This document shows positions 1 through 8,867 of a DNA stretch of 64,000 nucleotides, one piece after another. Made by a program: the position numbers and the translations under genes. The stretch is taken from positions 159,489 to 223,488 of the forward strand of contig DDTH01000014.1 in assembly GCA_002344055.1 (NCBI GenBank). The letters run 5' to 3'. Each line of letters opens with the position of its first letter. The stretch's first letter is position 1. The DNA comes from Sphingomonadales bacterium UBA2369. Its GTDB lineage: Bacteria > Pseudomonadota > Alphaproteobacteria > Sphingomonadales > Sphingomonadaceae. Below the pieces are notes generated by a model. That model ran no database searches. It was not told the DNA's origin and saw only the letters and a list, made by a program, of their open reading frames with translations.

Positions 1-338
1 ACCAGCGTCGCGCGGCCGGTTTGCGCCGCCTTATGGGGGTAATTCTCCGCCGCGATGATGGAATCGCCGTTGAGGATGCCGTCGGAACCGGCGCTGCCCG
101 CTTTATATTCGATCAAAGTCGGCGAAAAATAGTCGGCCAGGCCGCGCTTCTTGTTCTCGTCGGTCGCGCCGACCAGCCACATGAGCAGGAAGAAGGCCAT
201 CATCGCAGTCACGAAATCGGCATAGGCGATCTTCCACGCGCCGCCATGATGCGCCTCATGCGGGGCTTCGACGATCTTCTTGACGACGATGATCGGGGCT
301 GGGGGCGGCTCGTTCCTGCCGCGGGCGACGGTTGCCAT
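1..338 (-). CDS. motB: MotB, flagellar stator (N-terminal part, cut by window edge)
   Basis: Stator subunit that, with MotA, forms the ion channel powering flagellar rotation. The visible 112 codons hold a cytoplasmic Pro-rich tail, then the single membrane helix with YADFVTAMMAFFLLMWL; Asp41 in this stretch is the equivalent of the ion-binding Asp of MotB. The start ATG (338-336) lies three bases after the motA stop, so the two are one operon. The peptidoglycan-binding OmpA-like C-terminal domain must lie beyond the left edge. The family call is firm; ion specificity (H+ or Na+) cannot be told from this fragment. Confidence 0.93.
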   Translation of the reverse strand, partial: MATVARGRNEPPPAPIIVVKKIVEAPHEAHHGGAWKIAYADFVTAMMAFFLLMWLVGATDENKKRGLADYFSPTLIEYKAGSAGSDGILNGDSIIAAENYPHKAAQTGRATL

Positions 339-341
339 GCC

Positions 342-1205
342 TTACCTGCCGCGCATCCCGTCGAACACTTCGGCGAAGGCCGGCTGGTTCGCATGCTGGA
401 TGCCCGAACGGGCGGCTTCGATCACCAGCGGCAGCGGGTGGCCCTGCAGCGAGGCGACGATGATCTGCTTGACCACGTCGTAGATCGCGCCGTCGCTCTC
501 CACGACCTGCTTGGCGCGGTTCGCGAACGGGCCGACCAGGCCGTAGGACAGCAAAACGCCCAGGAAGGTGCCGACCAGCGCCGAGCCGATCATGCCACCC
601 AGGATGGCCGGCGGCTTGTCGATCGAACCCATCGTCTTGATGACGCCCAGCACGGCCGCGACAATGCCCAATGCGGGCAGGCCGTCGGCAAGGGTCTGCA
701 ACGCGGCGATCGGCCGGTGCGCCTCGTGATGGTGGGTCTTGATGGCGTTATCCATCACTTCCTCCACGGCATGCGGATTGAGCGTGCCGGAGGAGACCAC
801 GACCAGCCGCAGCGTGTCGCAGATCAGATGGATCAGCGCCTCGTCCTTCAACAGGCGCGGATATTCGGAGAAGATCGCGCTCGCCGCCGGATCCTCGATG
901 TGCGGCTCGACCGCGACAGGACCTTCGGTGCGGAGCATCTTCATCAGCTTGGAAACGAGGAAGATGGTGTCGAGATAATCCTGTCGCTTGTGGCGCGGAC
1001 CCTTGAACACTTTCGCGAAACCGCCGCCGATCGCCTTCAGCTGGGGCAGCGAATTGCCCATGATCGTGGCGCCCAGCGCGGCGCCGCCGATGATCATCAT
1101 TTCCAAAGGAAGGGCGTGGAGGACGACGTCCATATTGCCGCCGGCGACCATGAAGCCGCCGAAGACCATCGCCAGAACGACCAAAATGCCGATACCCGCA
1201 AACAT
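342..1205 (-). CDS. motA: MotA, flagellar motor stator protein
   Basis: Membrane stator subunit of 287 aa, normal for the family. Two N-terminal helices (about residues 3-20 and 33-55) are followed by a cytoplasmic loop that contacts the rotor, and then two more helices, with the conserved ADGLPALGIVAAVLG and GTFLGVLLSYGLVGP segments. It opens the motA-motB operon at the left edge. It is separated from flgL by about 200 bp that holds a sigma-28-like site, which would make it a late flagellar gene. Family assignment rests on these conserved segments and on the adjacent motB. Confidence 0.95.
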   Translation of the reverse strand: MFAGIGILVVLAMVFGGFMVAGGNMDVVLHALPLEMMIIGGAALGATIMGNSLPQLKAIGGGFAKVFKGPRHKRQDYLDTIFLVSKLMKMLRTEGPVAVEPHIEDPAASAIFSEYPRLLKDEALIHLICDTLRLVVVSSGTLNPHAVEEVMDNAIKTHHHEAHRPIAALQTLADGLPALGIVAAVLGVIKTMGSIDKPPAILGGMIGSALVGTFLGVLLSYGLVGPFANRAKQVVESDGAIYDVVKQIIVASLQGHPLPLVIEAARSGIQHANQPAFAEVFDGMRGR

Positions 1206-1262
1206 GCTCGTCCCCGCCCGATACTGGTCCTGGGGCGTGAGAAAAGCTCGCGCCCAAGCTGA

Positions 1263-1288
1263 TTAACGGCGCTCGGCAGCAGACTTAA
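1263..1288 (-). promoter_or_regulatory. Candidate sigma-28 (FliA) promoter of motA
   Basis: Reading the minus strand, TTAAGTCT is followed after 10 bases by GCCGTTAA, close to the flagellar sigma-28 consensus TAAAGTTT-N11-GCCGATAA but one base short in spacing. It sits about 58 bp before the motA ATG. The fliA gene is in this window. Short motif, so moderate support only. Confidence 0.4.
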
Positions 1289-1408
1289 TGGTTAAGGCGG
1301 CGGTGATGATCTTTCTTCGCCGCGTGCCGCATTTTTTCGCGTGCCGGCTGGCCGCCGCGCATGGCTAACGGCCCGTTGCTGGCAATGACGGCGGCGGTGG
1401 GGAAAAGC

Positions 1409-2260
1409 TTAGCGCAGCAGATCGAACAGAGTCGACTGGTTCACCCGCGCGAAGACCGCCTGCGCGGCGTCGAGCGAAAGCTTCTTTGCGGAAATGCTGG
1501 CGAGCAGTTCGGAAATGTTCACGTCCTGCACAGCCGACTTTTCTTCTTTCAGGCCCAGTTCGTTGCTCAGCAGCCGATCCGCCAGCGCATCGATCCGCGC
1601 CCCGCGCGCGCCCTGTTCCGCCTGCGCCGCGATCACATGGGTCGACGCCTGGTTGGTCTGCGCCAGCGATGCCGCGATCGCCGCCGGGTCGTTCGCCCGA
1701 AGCGCCGCAACCGCATCGGAGAGCACCGTGGTGAGAGGGCGTGCCGTGGATGGCGGGATAAACAGGTTGAAGATCACCTCCTGCTTGCCGACGGCCGCGA
1801 TCTCGAGATTTTCACCGACCGGGATAAGGATCGCCTGCGCCGCCGGCGGGAAGAGGAAGGCGCCGCGGGAATCTTGTGTGTCGCGGAGCGTCGCAATCTC
1901 CGAAGCGATGCTTTCGATTTCCAGTGCCGCAGCCTGCTTGTTCTCCGCCGACAGCGTGCCGTTGGAAGCGGCGAGCATCAGTTCGTTTACCCGATCGAAG
2001 GCGCTGACCATTGTATCCAGTACCCCCTCGGCGTTGCTCGAAAGCGCCGCGGCAGCGTTCAGATTGGCCTTCCAGGCAGCGCTGTTGGCCTGATTGCGCG
2101 TGATCTCCGCCACTCTGGCCGCCCCGATCGGATCATCCGACGGAGCGAGGATACGATTGCCGCCGGCGGAGATTTCCATTTGCGCGCGCGCCATGTCGCT
2201 CGCCAGACGCATCTGGCGGCTGATCTCGCGCTGCAACTGATAGCGGGTGCCGGTGATCAT
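1409..2260 (-). CDS. flgL: FlgL, hook-filament junction protein
   Basis: Second hook-associated protein, joining hook to filament; exported by the flagellar type III system, so no signal peptide. The 283 aa show a flagellin-like N-terminal coiled coil (MITGTRYQLQREISRQMRLA, then SAGGNRILAPSDDPIGAARV) and a C-terminal helix with the typical end QAVFARVNQSTLFDLLR. It is on the short side for FlgL, so the middle domain is small. It is the last gene of the flgB-L series and follows flgK after 10 bp. Position and termini make the call safe. Confidence 0.92.
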   Translation of the reverse strand: MITGTRYQLQREISRQMRLASDMARAQMEISAGGNRILAPSDDPIGAARVAEITRNQANSAAWKANLNAAAALSSNAEGVLDTMVSAFDRVNELMLAASNGTLSAENKQAAALEIESIASEIATLRDTQDSRGAFLFPPAAQAILIPVGENLEIAAVGKQEVIFNLFIPPSTARPLTTVLSDAVAALRANDPAAIAASLAQTNQASTHVIAAQAEQGARGARIDALADRLLSNELGLKEEKSAVQDVNISELLASISAKKLSLDAAQAVFARVNQSTLFDLLR

Positions 2261-2270
2261 GGTGTCGGTC

Positions 2271-3620
2271 CTAGATGACGTTCAATATGTCTTCGAAGAT
2301 TTCGCGGCCGACCTGAACGATGCGGGCCGCGGCGCTGTAGGCCTGCTGGAAGCGCAGCAAGTCGGCGGCCTCGCGATCGAGGTCGATGCCGGTCGTCTCG
2401 TCGAGCGCGGCATAGCTATTCTCTTTCCACGCCAGGGTAGCGGCGGCTTCGGCCTTCGCGGCATTCAGGACGAGACCGTGGCCGGAGACCATATTGGTCC
2501 AGCGCCGTTCCGCCCCATTCGTCCCGCGCAGCGCGTCCAGCGTGAGCAAATTACCGTTGGCCTTGCCGATGATCGATGCGGCGGGCACCAGCGCCGGATC
2601 GACGACCGGGGCGGTCATCGTCGCCGCGCCGCCGCTCGCATTCAGCAGGGTGGGGCCGGCATTACCCGCCTGATCGCGCCCGGCGGCGGACCAGGTGTTG
2701 ATCTGCGTGGCGAAATCCGCGGCGAGGGTATCGAGCGCGGCGCGGCGATCGGCGGTTACGTTGGCCACATCGACATAGCCGGCCAGCTTGCCAGTAGCCG
2801 GTGCGATCGCAATCGTTCCGGACGTATTGGTGAGTTGCACCGTCAGCCGCCCGTCGGGTGCCTGAGTGGTGGCGATCTGGCCGATATTGCCGGGCGCCAG
2901 GATGGTGGCACCGGGCGCGTCGGCCATCCGCAGAGATGCGGCGCCGTGGCTGTCATAGCTGACGGTGACATCGATGCTGGCCGCGATCGAATCGATAAGG
3001 CTGTCGCGCTGGTCTTCGAGCGCGGCGCGGGTCGTGCCACCGTTCGGCGCGGTGAGTAGCGAGCGGTTGACGTCCGCCAGCGCATTCAGTGACTGGTTGA
3101 GCTGCGTCGTCTCGAGTCCGGCCGACTCACCGATCGCAGTCGAGATGCGGGCGAGGGCCGCCCCGGTGGTACGGAAAGAACCGGCGACATCGTCCAGCGC
3201 CATCAGGAAGCGGGTGCGGTTCAGCGTGTCGTTCGGTGCTGCCGCGAGGATATCGCCGGCGGTGAAGAAGGCGGTCAGGCGGCTGCCGATGCCGGTGGGG
3301 CCGTCATCCAGCGCGGTTTCGATGCCGGTCAGCCATTGTTCGCGGACGGCGCCACGTCCCGCTCCAGCCGCCGCGTGGCGAGCTTCAGCGGCGCGGAAGA
3401 TGTCGTATGCGCGCACCACCGCAATCGCGTTGACGCCGCTGAAGTTCATGTCTTCGCGATATTGGACGTCGCTGCCGCCACCCGAATTGATGGCGGACAT
3501 GCGCACGGTGCGCCGGGCATAGCCGGGCGTTTCCGCGTTCGCGACATTCTCGCCCACCGCCGCAAGTGCGCTGCGATAGGCGGTCAGGCCGCTCAGGCCG
3601 ATGCCGAGAAGATCGCTCAC
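2271..3620 (-). CDS. flgK: FlgK, hook-associated protein 1
   Basis: First hook-filament junction protein, 449 aa. The N-terminus MSDLLGIGLSGLTAYRSAL with VGENVANAETPGYARRTV is the rod/hook/HAP motif (NxANxxTPGYxR). The C-terminus AADLLRFQQAYSAAARIVQ is the matching FlgK end motif. The start is a GTG that overlaps the flgJ stop (GTGA), so translation is coupled. Exported by the flagellar type III apparatus. It lies between flgJ and flgL as in most flagellar operons. Confidence 0.95.
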   Translation of the reverse strand: MSDLLGIGLSGLTAYRSALAAVGENVANAETPGYARRTVRMSAINSGGGSDVQYREDMNFSGVNAIAVVRAYDIFRAAEARHAAAGAGRGAVREQWLTGIETALDDGPTGIGSRLTAFFTAGDILAAAPNDTLNRTRFLMALDDVAGSFRTTGAALARISTAIGESAGLETTQLNQSLNALADVNRSLLTAPNGGTTRAALEDQRDSLIDSIAASIDVTVSYDSHGAASLRMADAPGATILAPGNIGQIATTQAPDGRLTVQLTNTSGTIAIAPATGKLAGYVDVANVTADRRAALDTLAADFATQINTWSAAGRDQAGNAGPTLLNASGGAATMTAPVVDPALVPAASIIGKANGNLLTLDALRGTNGAERRWTNMVSGHGLVLNAAKAEAAATLAWKENSYAALDETTGIDLDREAADLLRFQQAYSAAARIVQVGREIFEDILNVI

Positions 3621-3982
3621 GCCGTCCCTCCGACATTATTGGTATGCGCGGGCGGGGCAGGGGTCTCGCCGGCAGCGGCCGGACCGTCGATCCGGCGGAT
3701 CACGGCGCGCATCTGCTGCAGCAGGAGATCGGCGATGCCGAAACTGCCCTGCTGAGCCATATTGTCGGCCAGGTTAGAGTCGGCGATGTCGCGAAACTGC
3801 TCGGTCGCGGCCGAACCGAAAACGTCCTCGGCGAGCTTCGCCTGCCGCATCGATCCGATCAGCTGGCGCAGGAACACCGCCTCGAACGCCTCAGCCGCCT
3901 GGCGCAGGGCCGCCTCGCGCGGGTCCGTCGCGGTCGGACTGGCGGTCGCCGGCGTTGCGGCGGATGTGGTCGCGCCAATCAC
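3617..3982 (-). CDS. flgJ: FlgJ-type rod-binding protein without muramidase domain
   Basis: A 121-aa protein matching only the rod-binding half of enterobacterial FlgJ: AAEAFEAVFLRQLIGSMRQA, then FRDIADSNLADNMAQQG and a helical segment. The peptidoglycan-hydrolase half, which makes up the C-terminus of E. coli FlgJ (about 313 aa), is absent, as in several alphaproteobacteria. The lytic transglycosylase at 11338-12156 is the likely replacement. GTG start overlaps the flgI stop (GTGA), and its own stop overlaps the flgK start. Confidence 0.9.
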   Translation of the reverse strand: MIGATTSAATPATASPTATDPREAALRQAAEAFEAVFLRQLIGSMRQAKLAEDVFGSAATEQFRDIADSNLADNMAQQGSFGIADLLLQQMRAVIRRIDGPAAAGETPAPPAHTNNVGGTA

Positions 3983-5115
3983 AGGATCACCAGTTCCGCG
4001 CGCAGGGCGCCGGCCTGTTTGAGTGCTTCCAGGATGGCGACGAGATCGGACGGCGTCGCGCCGATCGCATTGATCGCGCGGACGATCTCGGAAAGGGCTG
4101 CACCGCCGCCAATTTCGAACATGCGGGCGCGCTCCTCTTCGATGCTGATCGTGCTGTTCTGCTGCACCGTCGTCGTGCCGCGCGACAAAGGCGCGGGCTG
4201 GACGACCTGTGGATTCTCCTCGACCTGGACCGTCAACCGGCCGTGACTGACCGCAGCAGGCGCGATCCGGACGGCGCCGTTGATGACGACTGTGCCCGTT
4301 CGCGAGTTGACGATCACCCGCGCCGGGGCTTCGCCCGGATCGACGACGAGATTTTCGATCTGCCCCATCAGGGCAGTGCGCGCCTGCGCTCCGGCCGGCG
4401 CGGTGATGGCGATCGAGCCGCCATTCATCGCTCGTGCGATCGGCTGGCCCATCGCGTTGTTGATCGCGTCCGCGACCCGCCCGGCCGTAGTGAGGTCCGC
4501 ATCCGCCAGATTGAAGAAGAGTTCGGGCGCCGAGGCGAAGCCCGTATCGACTGCGCGCTCGACCGTAGCGCCGCCGGGGATGCGGCCGGCGCTCGGGACG
4601 TTGACCGTGACCTGGCTGCCGTCCTGCGCGGAGACGCCCAGGCCGCCGACGACGAGGTTGCCCTGCGCCATCGCATAGATCTGGTCGTCCGCACCGCGCA
4701 GCGGCGTGAGGATCAGAGTGCCGCCGCGCAGGGAGCGGGCGCGTCCCAAAGCGGAGACGGTGATGTCGATGCGCTGGCCGGGATTGGCGAAGGGCGGCAG
4801 TTCGGCCGTAATCATCACCGCCGCGGCGTTGCGCAGCGACGGGTTCACGCCCGGCGGCAGCACCAGTCCGAAGCGGCTTGCGACCCCGCCCATCGCCTGC
4901 GTGGCGTAAGCGAGATTGTCGTCGCCCGTGCCGGCCAGGCCGACGACGATGCCGTAGCCGGTCAGCTGGTTCGAGCGGACGCCCTGGAACGAGCCGATAT
5001 CCTTGATCCGCTGCGCCTGCGCCGGCGAGGCGATCAGGACCGCCGCCAGCACTGCCAGAAGCAGCTGGATCAGGCGCCGGTTCATCCGGAGGGGATGAGA
5101 GACCATCATACGCAT
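3979..5115 (-). CDS. flgI: FlgI, flagellar P-ring protein
   Basis: Periplasmic P-ring subunit forming the peptidoglycan-layer bushing of the basal body. After a signal peptide (LIQLLLAVLAAVLIASPAQA) the mature part begins QRIKDIGSFQGVRSNQLTGY, the usual FlgI opening, and continues with YGIVVGLAGTGDD and the C-terminal ALKQAGALRAELVIL. I chose the ATG at 5115 because GAGG lies 8-9 bases upstream; a GTG at 5124 and an ATG at 5085 are alternatives. It sits 10 bp after flgH. Confidence 0.95.
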   Translation of the reverse strand: MRMMVSHPLRMNRRLIQLLLAVLAAVLIASPAQAQRIKDIGSFQGVRSNQLTGYGIVVGLAGTGDDNLAYATQAMGGVASRFGLVLPPGVNPSLRNAAAVMITAELPPFANPGQRIDITVSALGRARSLRGGTLILTPLRGADDQIYAMAQGNLVVGGLGVSAQDGSQVTVNVPSAGRIPGGATVERAVDTGFASAPELFFNLADADLTTAGRVADAINNAMGQPIARAMNGGSIAITAPAGAQARTALMGQIENLVVDPGEAPARVIVNSRTGTVVINGAVRIAPAAVSHGRLTVQVEENPQVVQPAPLSRGTTTVQQNSTISIEEERARMFEIGGGAALSEIVRAINAIGATPSDLVAILEALKQAGALRAELVIL

Positions 5116-5125
5116 CTTATCCACC

Positions 5126-5779
5126 TCAGAACGGGCTGACGAAGTTGAAGAATTTCTGCAGCCACCCTTCGCGGGCGGCGCGGGCGATTTCGCCGCGGCC
5201 CGAATAGGTGATGCGAGCGTCGGCCAGCCGGGTCGAAGCGACGCGATTGTCCGGCGTGATGTCGGCCGGGCGGACGATACCCATCACCTGGATGAACTCG
5301 TTGCCGCGATTGAGCCGCAGGCGCTTTTCGCCACGCACCACCATCGTGCCGTTCGGGTGAACCTCGACGACGGTCACGCTGATCTCACCCGAAAGGGTGT
5401 TGGACTGCGTTGTCTGGCCGGTGCCGCCGAATTGCGACCCGCCGCCGACGGTCGCGTCTGTCTGCGTGAACAGGGCAAGCGCACCGGTGGTAGGCGGTCG
5501 AAGGCCGATATTGCCGTCGCGCTGGGTCGAGGTGCCCGCCGTGGCGGCCGCCTGGGTGCGTTCGGTCAGCACGACGGTCAGCACGTCGCCGACCTGCGCG
5601 GCGCGCTGGCCGCTGGTCAGTGGCGCATAGCCGTTGGAGACCTGAAAGATCGAACCATTGGCGACCGGCGGCGGCGCCGGGACCGAGAAGGTCGGCTGGA
5701 AGCCGGGCGCCGGCGGTTCATACGCGGCGACGAGGAAACTGGCGGCCAGCACCAGGCTGAAGTTACGCGTCACGGTCAT
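5126..5779 (-). CDS. flgH: FlgH, flagellar L-ring protein lacking the lipobox cysteine
   Basis: Outer-membrane L-ring subunit, 217 aa. The FlgH core is clear: VGDVLTVVLTERTQAAATAG, the G-rich middle, and VVEVHPNGTMVVRGEKRLRLN, VMGIVRPADITPDN, and the C-terminal IARAAREGWLQKFFNFVSPF. FlgH is normally a lipoprotein with LxxC at the signal-peptide end. Here the same place reads SFLVAAYEPP, and there is no cysteine anywhere in the protein. Either the lipid anchor is lost, or a Cys codon mutated to the Tyr codon TAT. It is followed by flgI after 10 bp. Confidence 0.93.
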   Translation of the reverse strand: MTVTRNFSLVLAASFLVAAYEPPAPGFQPTFSVPAPPPVANGSIFQVSNGYAPLTSGQRAAQVGDVLTVVLTERTQAAATAGTSTQRDGNIGLRPPTTGALALFTQTDATVGGGSQFGGTGQTTQSNTLSGEISVTVVEVHPNGTMVVRGEKRLRLNRGNEFIQVMGIVRPADITPDNRVASTRLADARITYSGRGEIARAAREGWLQKFFNFVSPF

Positions 5780-5783
5780 GCCC

Positions 5784-6572
5784 TCACAGCTGCTGGTTGG
5801 CGTTGCGGAGCATCTCGTCCGTCGACTGGATCATCTTCGAGTTGACCTCGTAGGCGCGCTGCGTCTCGATCATGTCGACCAGTTCCTGGACGACATTGAC
5901 GTTGGACGCTTCCAGCGCACCCTGGCGGATCGCGCCGCGGCCTTCGGAACCCGGCACGCCGGTCTGCGGTTCGCCGCTCGCCTGTGTCGCCTGGTACAGA
6001 TTGTCACCGAGCGGCAGGAGACCGGCCGGATTGGCGAAGCGCGCAATCTCGATCTGGCCGACTTCGGAGACATCGGTCTGCCCCGCGATCGAGGCCGTGA
6101 CCTTGCCGTCGGCGCCGATCGTCACCGCGGTGATGCCCTCGGGCACGCGGATGTCCGGCTGCAGCGGGAAGCCTTCGGACGTGACCAGCTGGCCCTCTGC
6201 CGAAACCTGGAAATTGCCCGCGCGCGTATAAGCGGTGGTGCCGTCCGGCTTCACGATCTGGAAATAGCCCTCACCTTGAATGGCGAGGTCGTAGGGGTTT
6301 TCCGTCGCGTTCAGCGATCCCTGCGTGTTGATTCGGCTGACGCCGGTCATCGACACGCCTGAACCCAGCGACAGGCCGACCGCATAGCGATTGTCGCCCG
6401 ACGAGGCGGCGCCAGGCGCGGTGATCGTCTGATAAGACAGAGTCTGGAACTCGGCCCGCTCGCGCTGGAAACCGGTGGTGTTCACGTTCGCCAGATTGTT
6501 GGCGATGACGCGCATGCGCGCGGCCTGGGCGTCGAGGCCCGTGCGGGCGACGTGAAGTGCTGCGTTGGTCAT
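5784..6572 (-). CDS. flgG: FlgG, distal rod protein
   Basis: Distal rod subunit, 262 aa, the usual length. N-terminal motif IANNLANVNTTGFQRERAEF, the central IQGEGYFQI, and the C-terminal ALEASNVNVVQELVDMIETQ with RAYEVNSKMIQSTDEMLRNA are all canonical for FlgG. It is type III exported, and a GGAG ribosome site lies upstream. It is flanked by flgF and flgH, with only 4 bp to flgH. Confidence 0.96.
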   Translation of the reverse strand: MTNAALHVARTGLDAQAARMRVIANNLANVNTTGFQRERAEFQTLSYQTITAPGAASSGDNRYAVGLSLGSGVSMTGVSRINTQGSLNATENPYDLAIQGEGYFQIVKPDGTTAYTRAGNFQVSAEGQLVTSEGFPLQPDIRVPEGITAVTIGADGKVTASIAGQTDVSEVGQIEIARFANPAGLLPLGDNLYQATQASGEPQTGVPGSEGRGAIRQGALEASNVNVVQELVDMIETQRAYEVNSKMIQSTDEMLRNANQQL

Positions 6573-6588
6573 GTCGTTTCAGACTCCG

Positions 6589-7332
6589 TCAGGAGGGAAG
6601 GCGCATCAGATCGGCGGCGCTCGTGTCGAGTTCGCGCGCCGATTCGACGAGTTTGATTTGTGTGTCCCAGGCGCGGCTCGCCTCGATCATGTCGACGAGC
6701 GCCTGGGTGGTGTTGACGTTCGATTGCTCGAGGCTGCCGGCGGTGACCCGCGCCTCGGGGTCCTGCGGCAGCGCGCCGCCGCCACGGACGCGGAACAGGC
6801 CGTCCAGGCCTTTCACGATCTGGCTGCCCGTGGGATCGACCAGCTTCAGCCGGTCGACCTGGGTCGGATTGTCGGCATCGCCGCCGGCCGGGACGATCCA
6901 GATCGCGCCATCGGCGTCGACACGGACGCTGTCATAGGATGGCAAGGTGATCGGGCCGCCCTCGCCGAGAACGGGCGTACCGTCGCCGGTGACCAGCAGG
7001 CCGCTGTCGGTGACCATCATGTCGCCGCGGCGGGTATAGGCCTCGTCGCCATTGCGGGCCTGAACGGTCAGCAGCGCCGACCCCGACAGCGCGACGTCGA
7101 GGTCGCGCCCGGTCTGGGTCATTGCGCCCGGCGCCATGTTGGAATCGACGATCGTGCCGGTCACGCGCGCGCCGAACACCTGGCCGCCCGCCTGCAGGAA
7201 GGTCGACTGATTGGCCGAAACATCCGCGCGGAAGCCCGCCGTATTGGCGTTGGCAAGGTTGTTCGCGGTCATCGCCTGGCGGTTCATCGCCGCGCGAAGC
7301 GCCGCCACCGATGATTGAACGATCCCGTTCAT
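6589..7332 (-). CDS. flgF: FlgF, proximal rod protein
   Basis: Proximal rod subunit, 247 aa. N-terminus MNGIVQSSVAALRAAMNRQA with TANNLANANTAGFRADV, and the C-terminal SLEQSNVNTTQALVDMIEAS and RAWDTQIKLVESARELDTSA match the FlgF/FlgG rod family; its place between flgE and flgG identifies it as FlgF. A GAGGGAG ribosome site precedes the ATG. Confidence 0.93.
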   Translation of the reverse strand: MNGIVQSSVAALRAAMNRQAMTANNLANANTAGFRADVSANQSTFLQAGGQVFGARVTGTIVDSNMAPGAMTQTGRDLDVALSGSALLTVQARNGDEAYTRRGDMMVTDSGLLVTGDGTPVLGEGGPITLPSYDSVRVDADGAIWIVPAGGDADNPTQVDRLKLVDPTGSQIVKGLDGLFRVRGGGALPQDPEARVTAGSLEQSNVNTTQALVDMIEASRAWDTQIKLVESARELDTSAADLMRLPS

Positions 7333-7360
7333 GCCGCGAACTCCCTCTTACCAGTCAGAC

Positions 7361-8173
7361 TTAGTTGCGCAGGTTGGTGACGGTCTGGGTCAACGCGTTG
7401 GCGGTCTCGATCGCCTTCGCATTGGCCTGGAAGTTGCGCTGCGCCGCGATCAGCGCGACGAGTTCTTCCGTCAGATCGACATTGGCGCGTTCGATCGCGC
7501 CGGTCTGGATCGCGCCGAAGCCGTCGCTTTTGGGCGTGCCGGTCTGCACCGGACCGCTCTCGCCGGTCACCGACCAGCGGCCGTCGCCCTGCTGGCGCAG
7601 GCCGGCCGGGTTGGAGAAGTTCGCGATCGCGATGCGGCCGAGCGGCTCCGTCGTGCCATCGGAGTAAGCGGCGACGATCAGGCCCTCGCGGTCGATCGAA
7701 AGATCGCTCAGGCGTGCGCCGGTCGTGGTGTTGAACTCCGGGACATTGACGCTGGTCGCTGCGCTGAGCGCGGTCGAGGTCGCGACGCCGGCGCTGTCGA
7801 CCGGGAAGGCCTGCAGATGCGCGCCCTTGCTGTCGATTACGAAGCGGTCGGCGTTGATCGCCAGCGAACCGTCGCGGGTGAACATCATGTCGCCCGTGCC
7901 GGCATCGTCGCGGGTGATGAAGAAGCCGCTGCCGTTGATTGCGAGATCCAGTTCGCGCGAAGACGTCTCGAACTGGCCCTGCGTGAATTGCTGGGTGATC
8001 GACTTCAGACGCGTGCCGATGCCGGCCGTGCTGCTCGACGGCGGCATCATGTCGCCAAATTCCGCGCGGCTTTTCTTGAAGCCGACCGAGCCGACGTTGG
8101 CGATGTTGTTCGACGTGACGGCGAGGTCGGTCTGGGCGGCGCGCAGGCCGGAGAGCGAAGTGTAGAAGGTCAT
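7361..8173 (-). CDS. flgE: FlgE, hook protein of unusually short form
   Basis: By position (flgD-here-flgF) and by its N-terminus (MTFYTSLSGLRAAQTDLAVT, SNNIANVGSVGFKKSRAEFG) and C-terminus (ERANVDLTEELVALIAAQRN, ETANALTQTVTNLRN) this is the hook subunit. It is only 270 aa, against about 400 in E. coli and more in many alphaproteobacteria, so the outer D2-type insertion appears to be missing and it has rod-protein size. A strong AGGAGA site precedes the ATG. An alternative is a FlgF/FlgG-like rod protein, but no other flgE candidate is in the operon. Confidence 0.82.
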   Translation of the reverse strand: MTFYTSLSGLRAAQTDLAVTSNNIANVGSVGFKKSRAEFGDMMPPSSSTAGIGTRLKSITQQFTQGQFETSSRELDLAINGSGFFITRDDAGTGDMMFTRDGSLAINADRFVIDSKGAHLQAFPVDSAGVATSTALSAATSVNVPEFNTTTGARLSDLSIDREGLIVAAYSDGTTEPLGRIAIANFSNPAGLRQQGDGRWSVTGESGPVQTGTPKSDGFGAIQTGAIERANVDLTEELVALIAAQRNFQANAKAIETANALTQTVTNLRN

Positions 8174-8201
8174 GGAAGTCTCCTCGGGGTAATTCGGTTG
8201 A

Positions 8202-8867
8202 TCACGCGATGCGGATGGCGTCCTCGGGCTTCTTCAGCCCCAGGCCGGTGACCAGGCGCGCTTCCCCGCCGGCGGCGGGGGACTGGAGACCGGCGATCGG
8301 CGTCCAGGTGGCGATGGTCGGGTTGAGATTGGTGGTGCCGGCGCGGGCTGTGACGACGACGCGCAGCGGCCCGTCCGCGACGACCTGACCGGCCTCGTTC
8401 TTTCCGTTCCACATGAAGGCGGCGGCGCCGGCTTCCTGCGCGCCCAATTCCATCGAGTGGACGGTGGCGCCTTCTGCATTGACGAAGCTGATGGAAACCT
8501 GGTCCGCCGCGCTCGGCAGTTCCAGTTCTCCGGCATAGGCGCCGTCGGCCAGCGGCGTGATGACGTCCGATTTGGTCAGCATCGACCGGCCGATCCAGTT
8601 CGATGCGTCGGACAGACGGCCGGAGCCGGTCAGGTTCGAGATCAGGGTCTTCAGCGACTGGTTCATCTCGGCAATGCCGGCGACCGAGCTGAACTGCGCC
8701 ATCTGGGCGACCATCTGGGTGTTGTCGACCGGATTGAACGGGTCCTGCGTCGTCATCTGCGTCGTCAGCAGGCGCAGGAAGGCGCGCTGATCGAGCGCCT
8801 GGCTCCCAATGGACGCAGATGTCGGGGCGATGGTGTTGGGGGCGTTCAGCCCGTCAATTACGCTCAT
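8202..8867 (-). CDS. flgD: FlgD, hook assembly scaffold (hook cap)
   Basis: Hook-capping protein needed to polymerise FlgE, 221 aa. The FlgD N-terminal signature FLRLLTTQMTTQDPFNPVDN with TQMVAQMAQFSSVAGIAEMN is complete. It is followed by the Fn3/tudor-like part with GAAAFMWNGKNEAGQVVADG, the typical WDG(K)-like repeat. The start ATG overlaps the flgC stop (ATGA), so it is coupled to flgC. Confidence 0.95.
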   Translation of the reverse strand: MSVIDGLNAPNTIAPTSASIGSQALDQRAFLRLLTTQMTTQDPFNPVDNTQMVAQMAQFSSVAGIAEMNQSLKTLISNLTGSGRLSDASNWIGRSMLTKSDVITPLADGAYAGELELPSAADQVSISFVNAEGATVHSMELGAQEAGAAAFMWNGKNEAGQVVADGPLRVVVTARAGTTNLNPTIATWTPIAGLQSPAAGGEARLVTGLGLKKPEDAIRIA

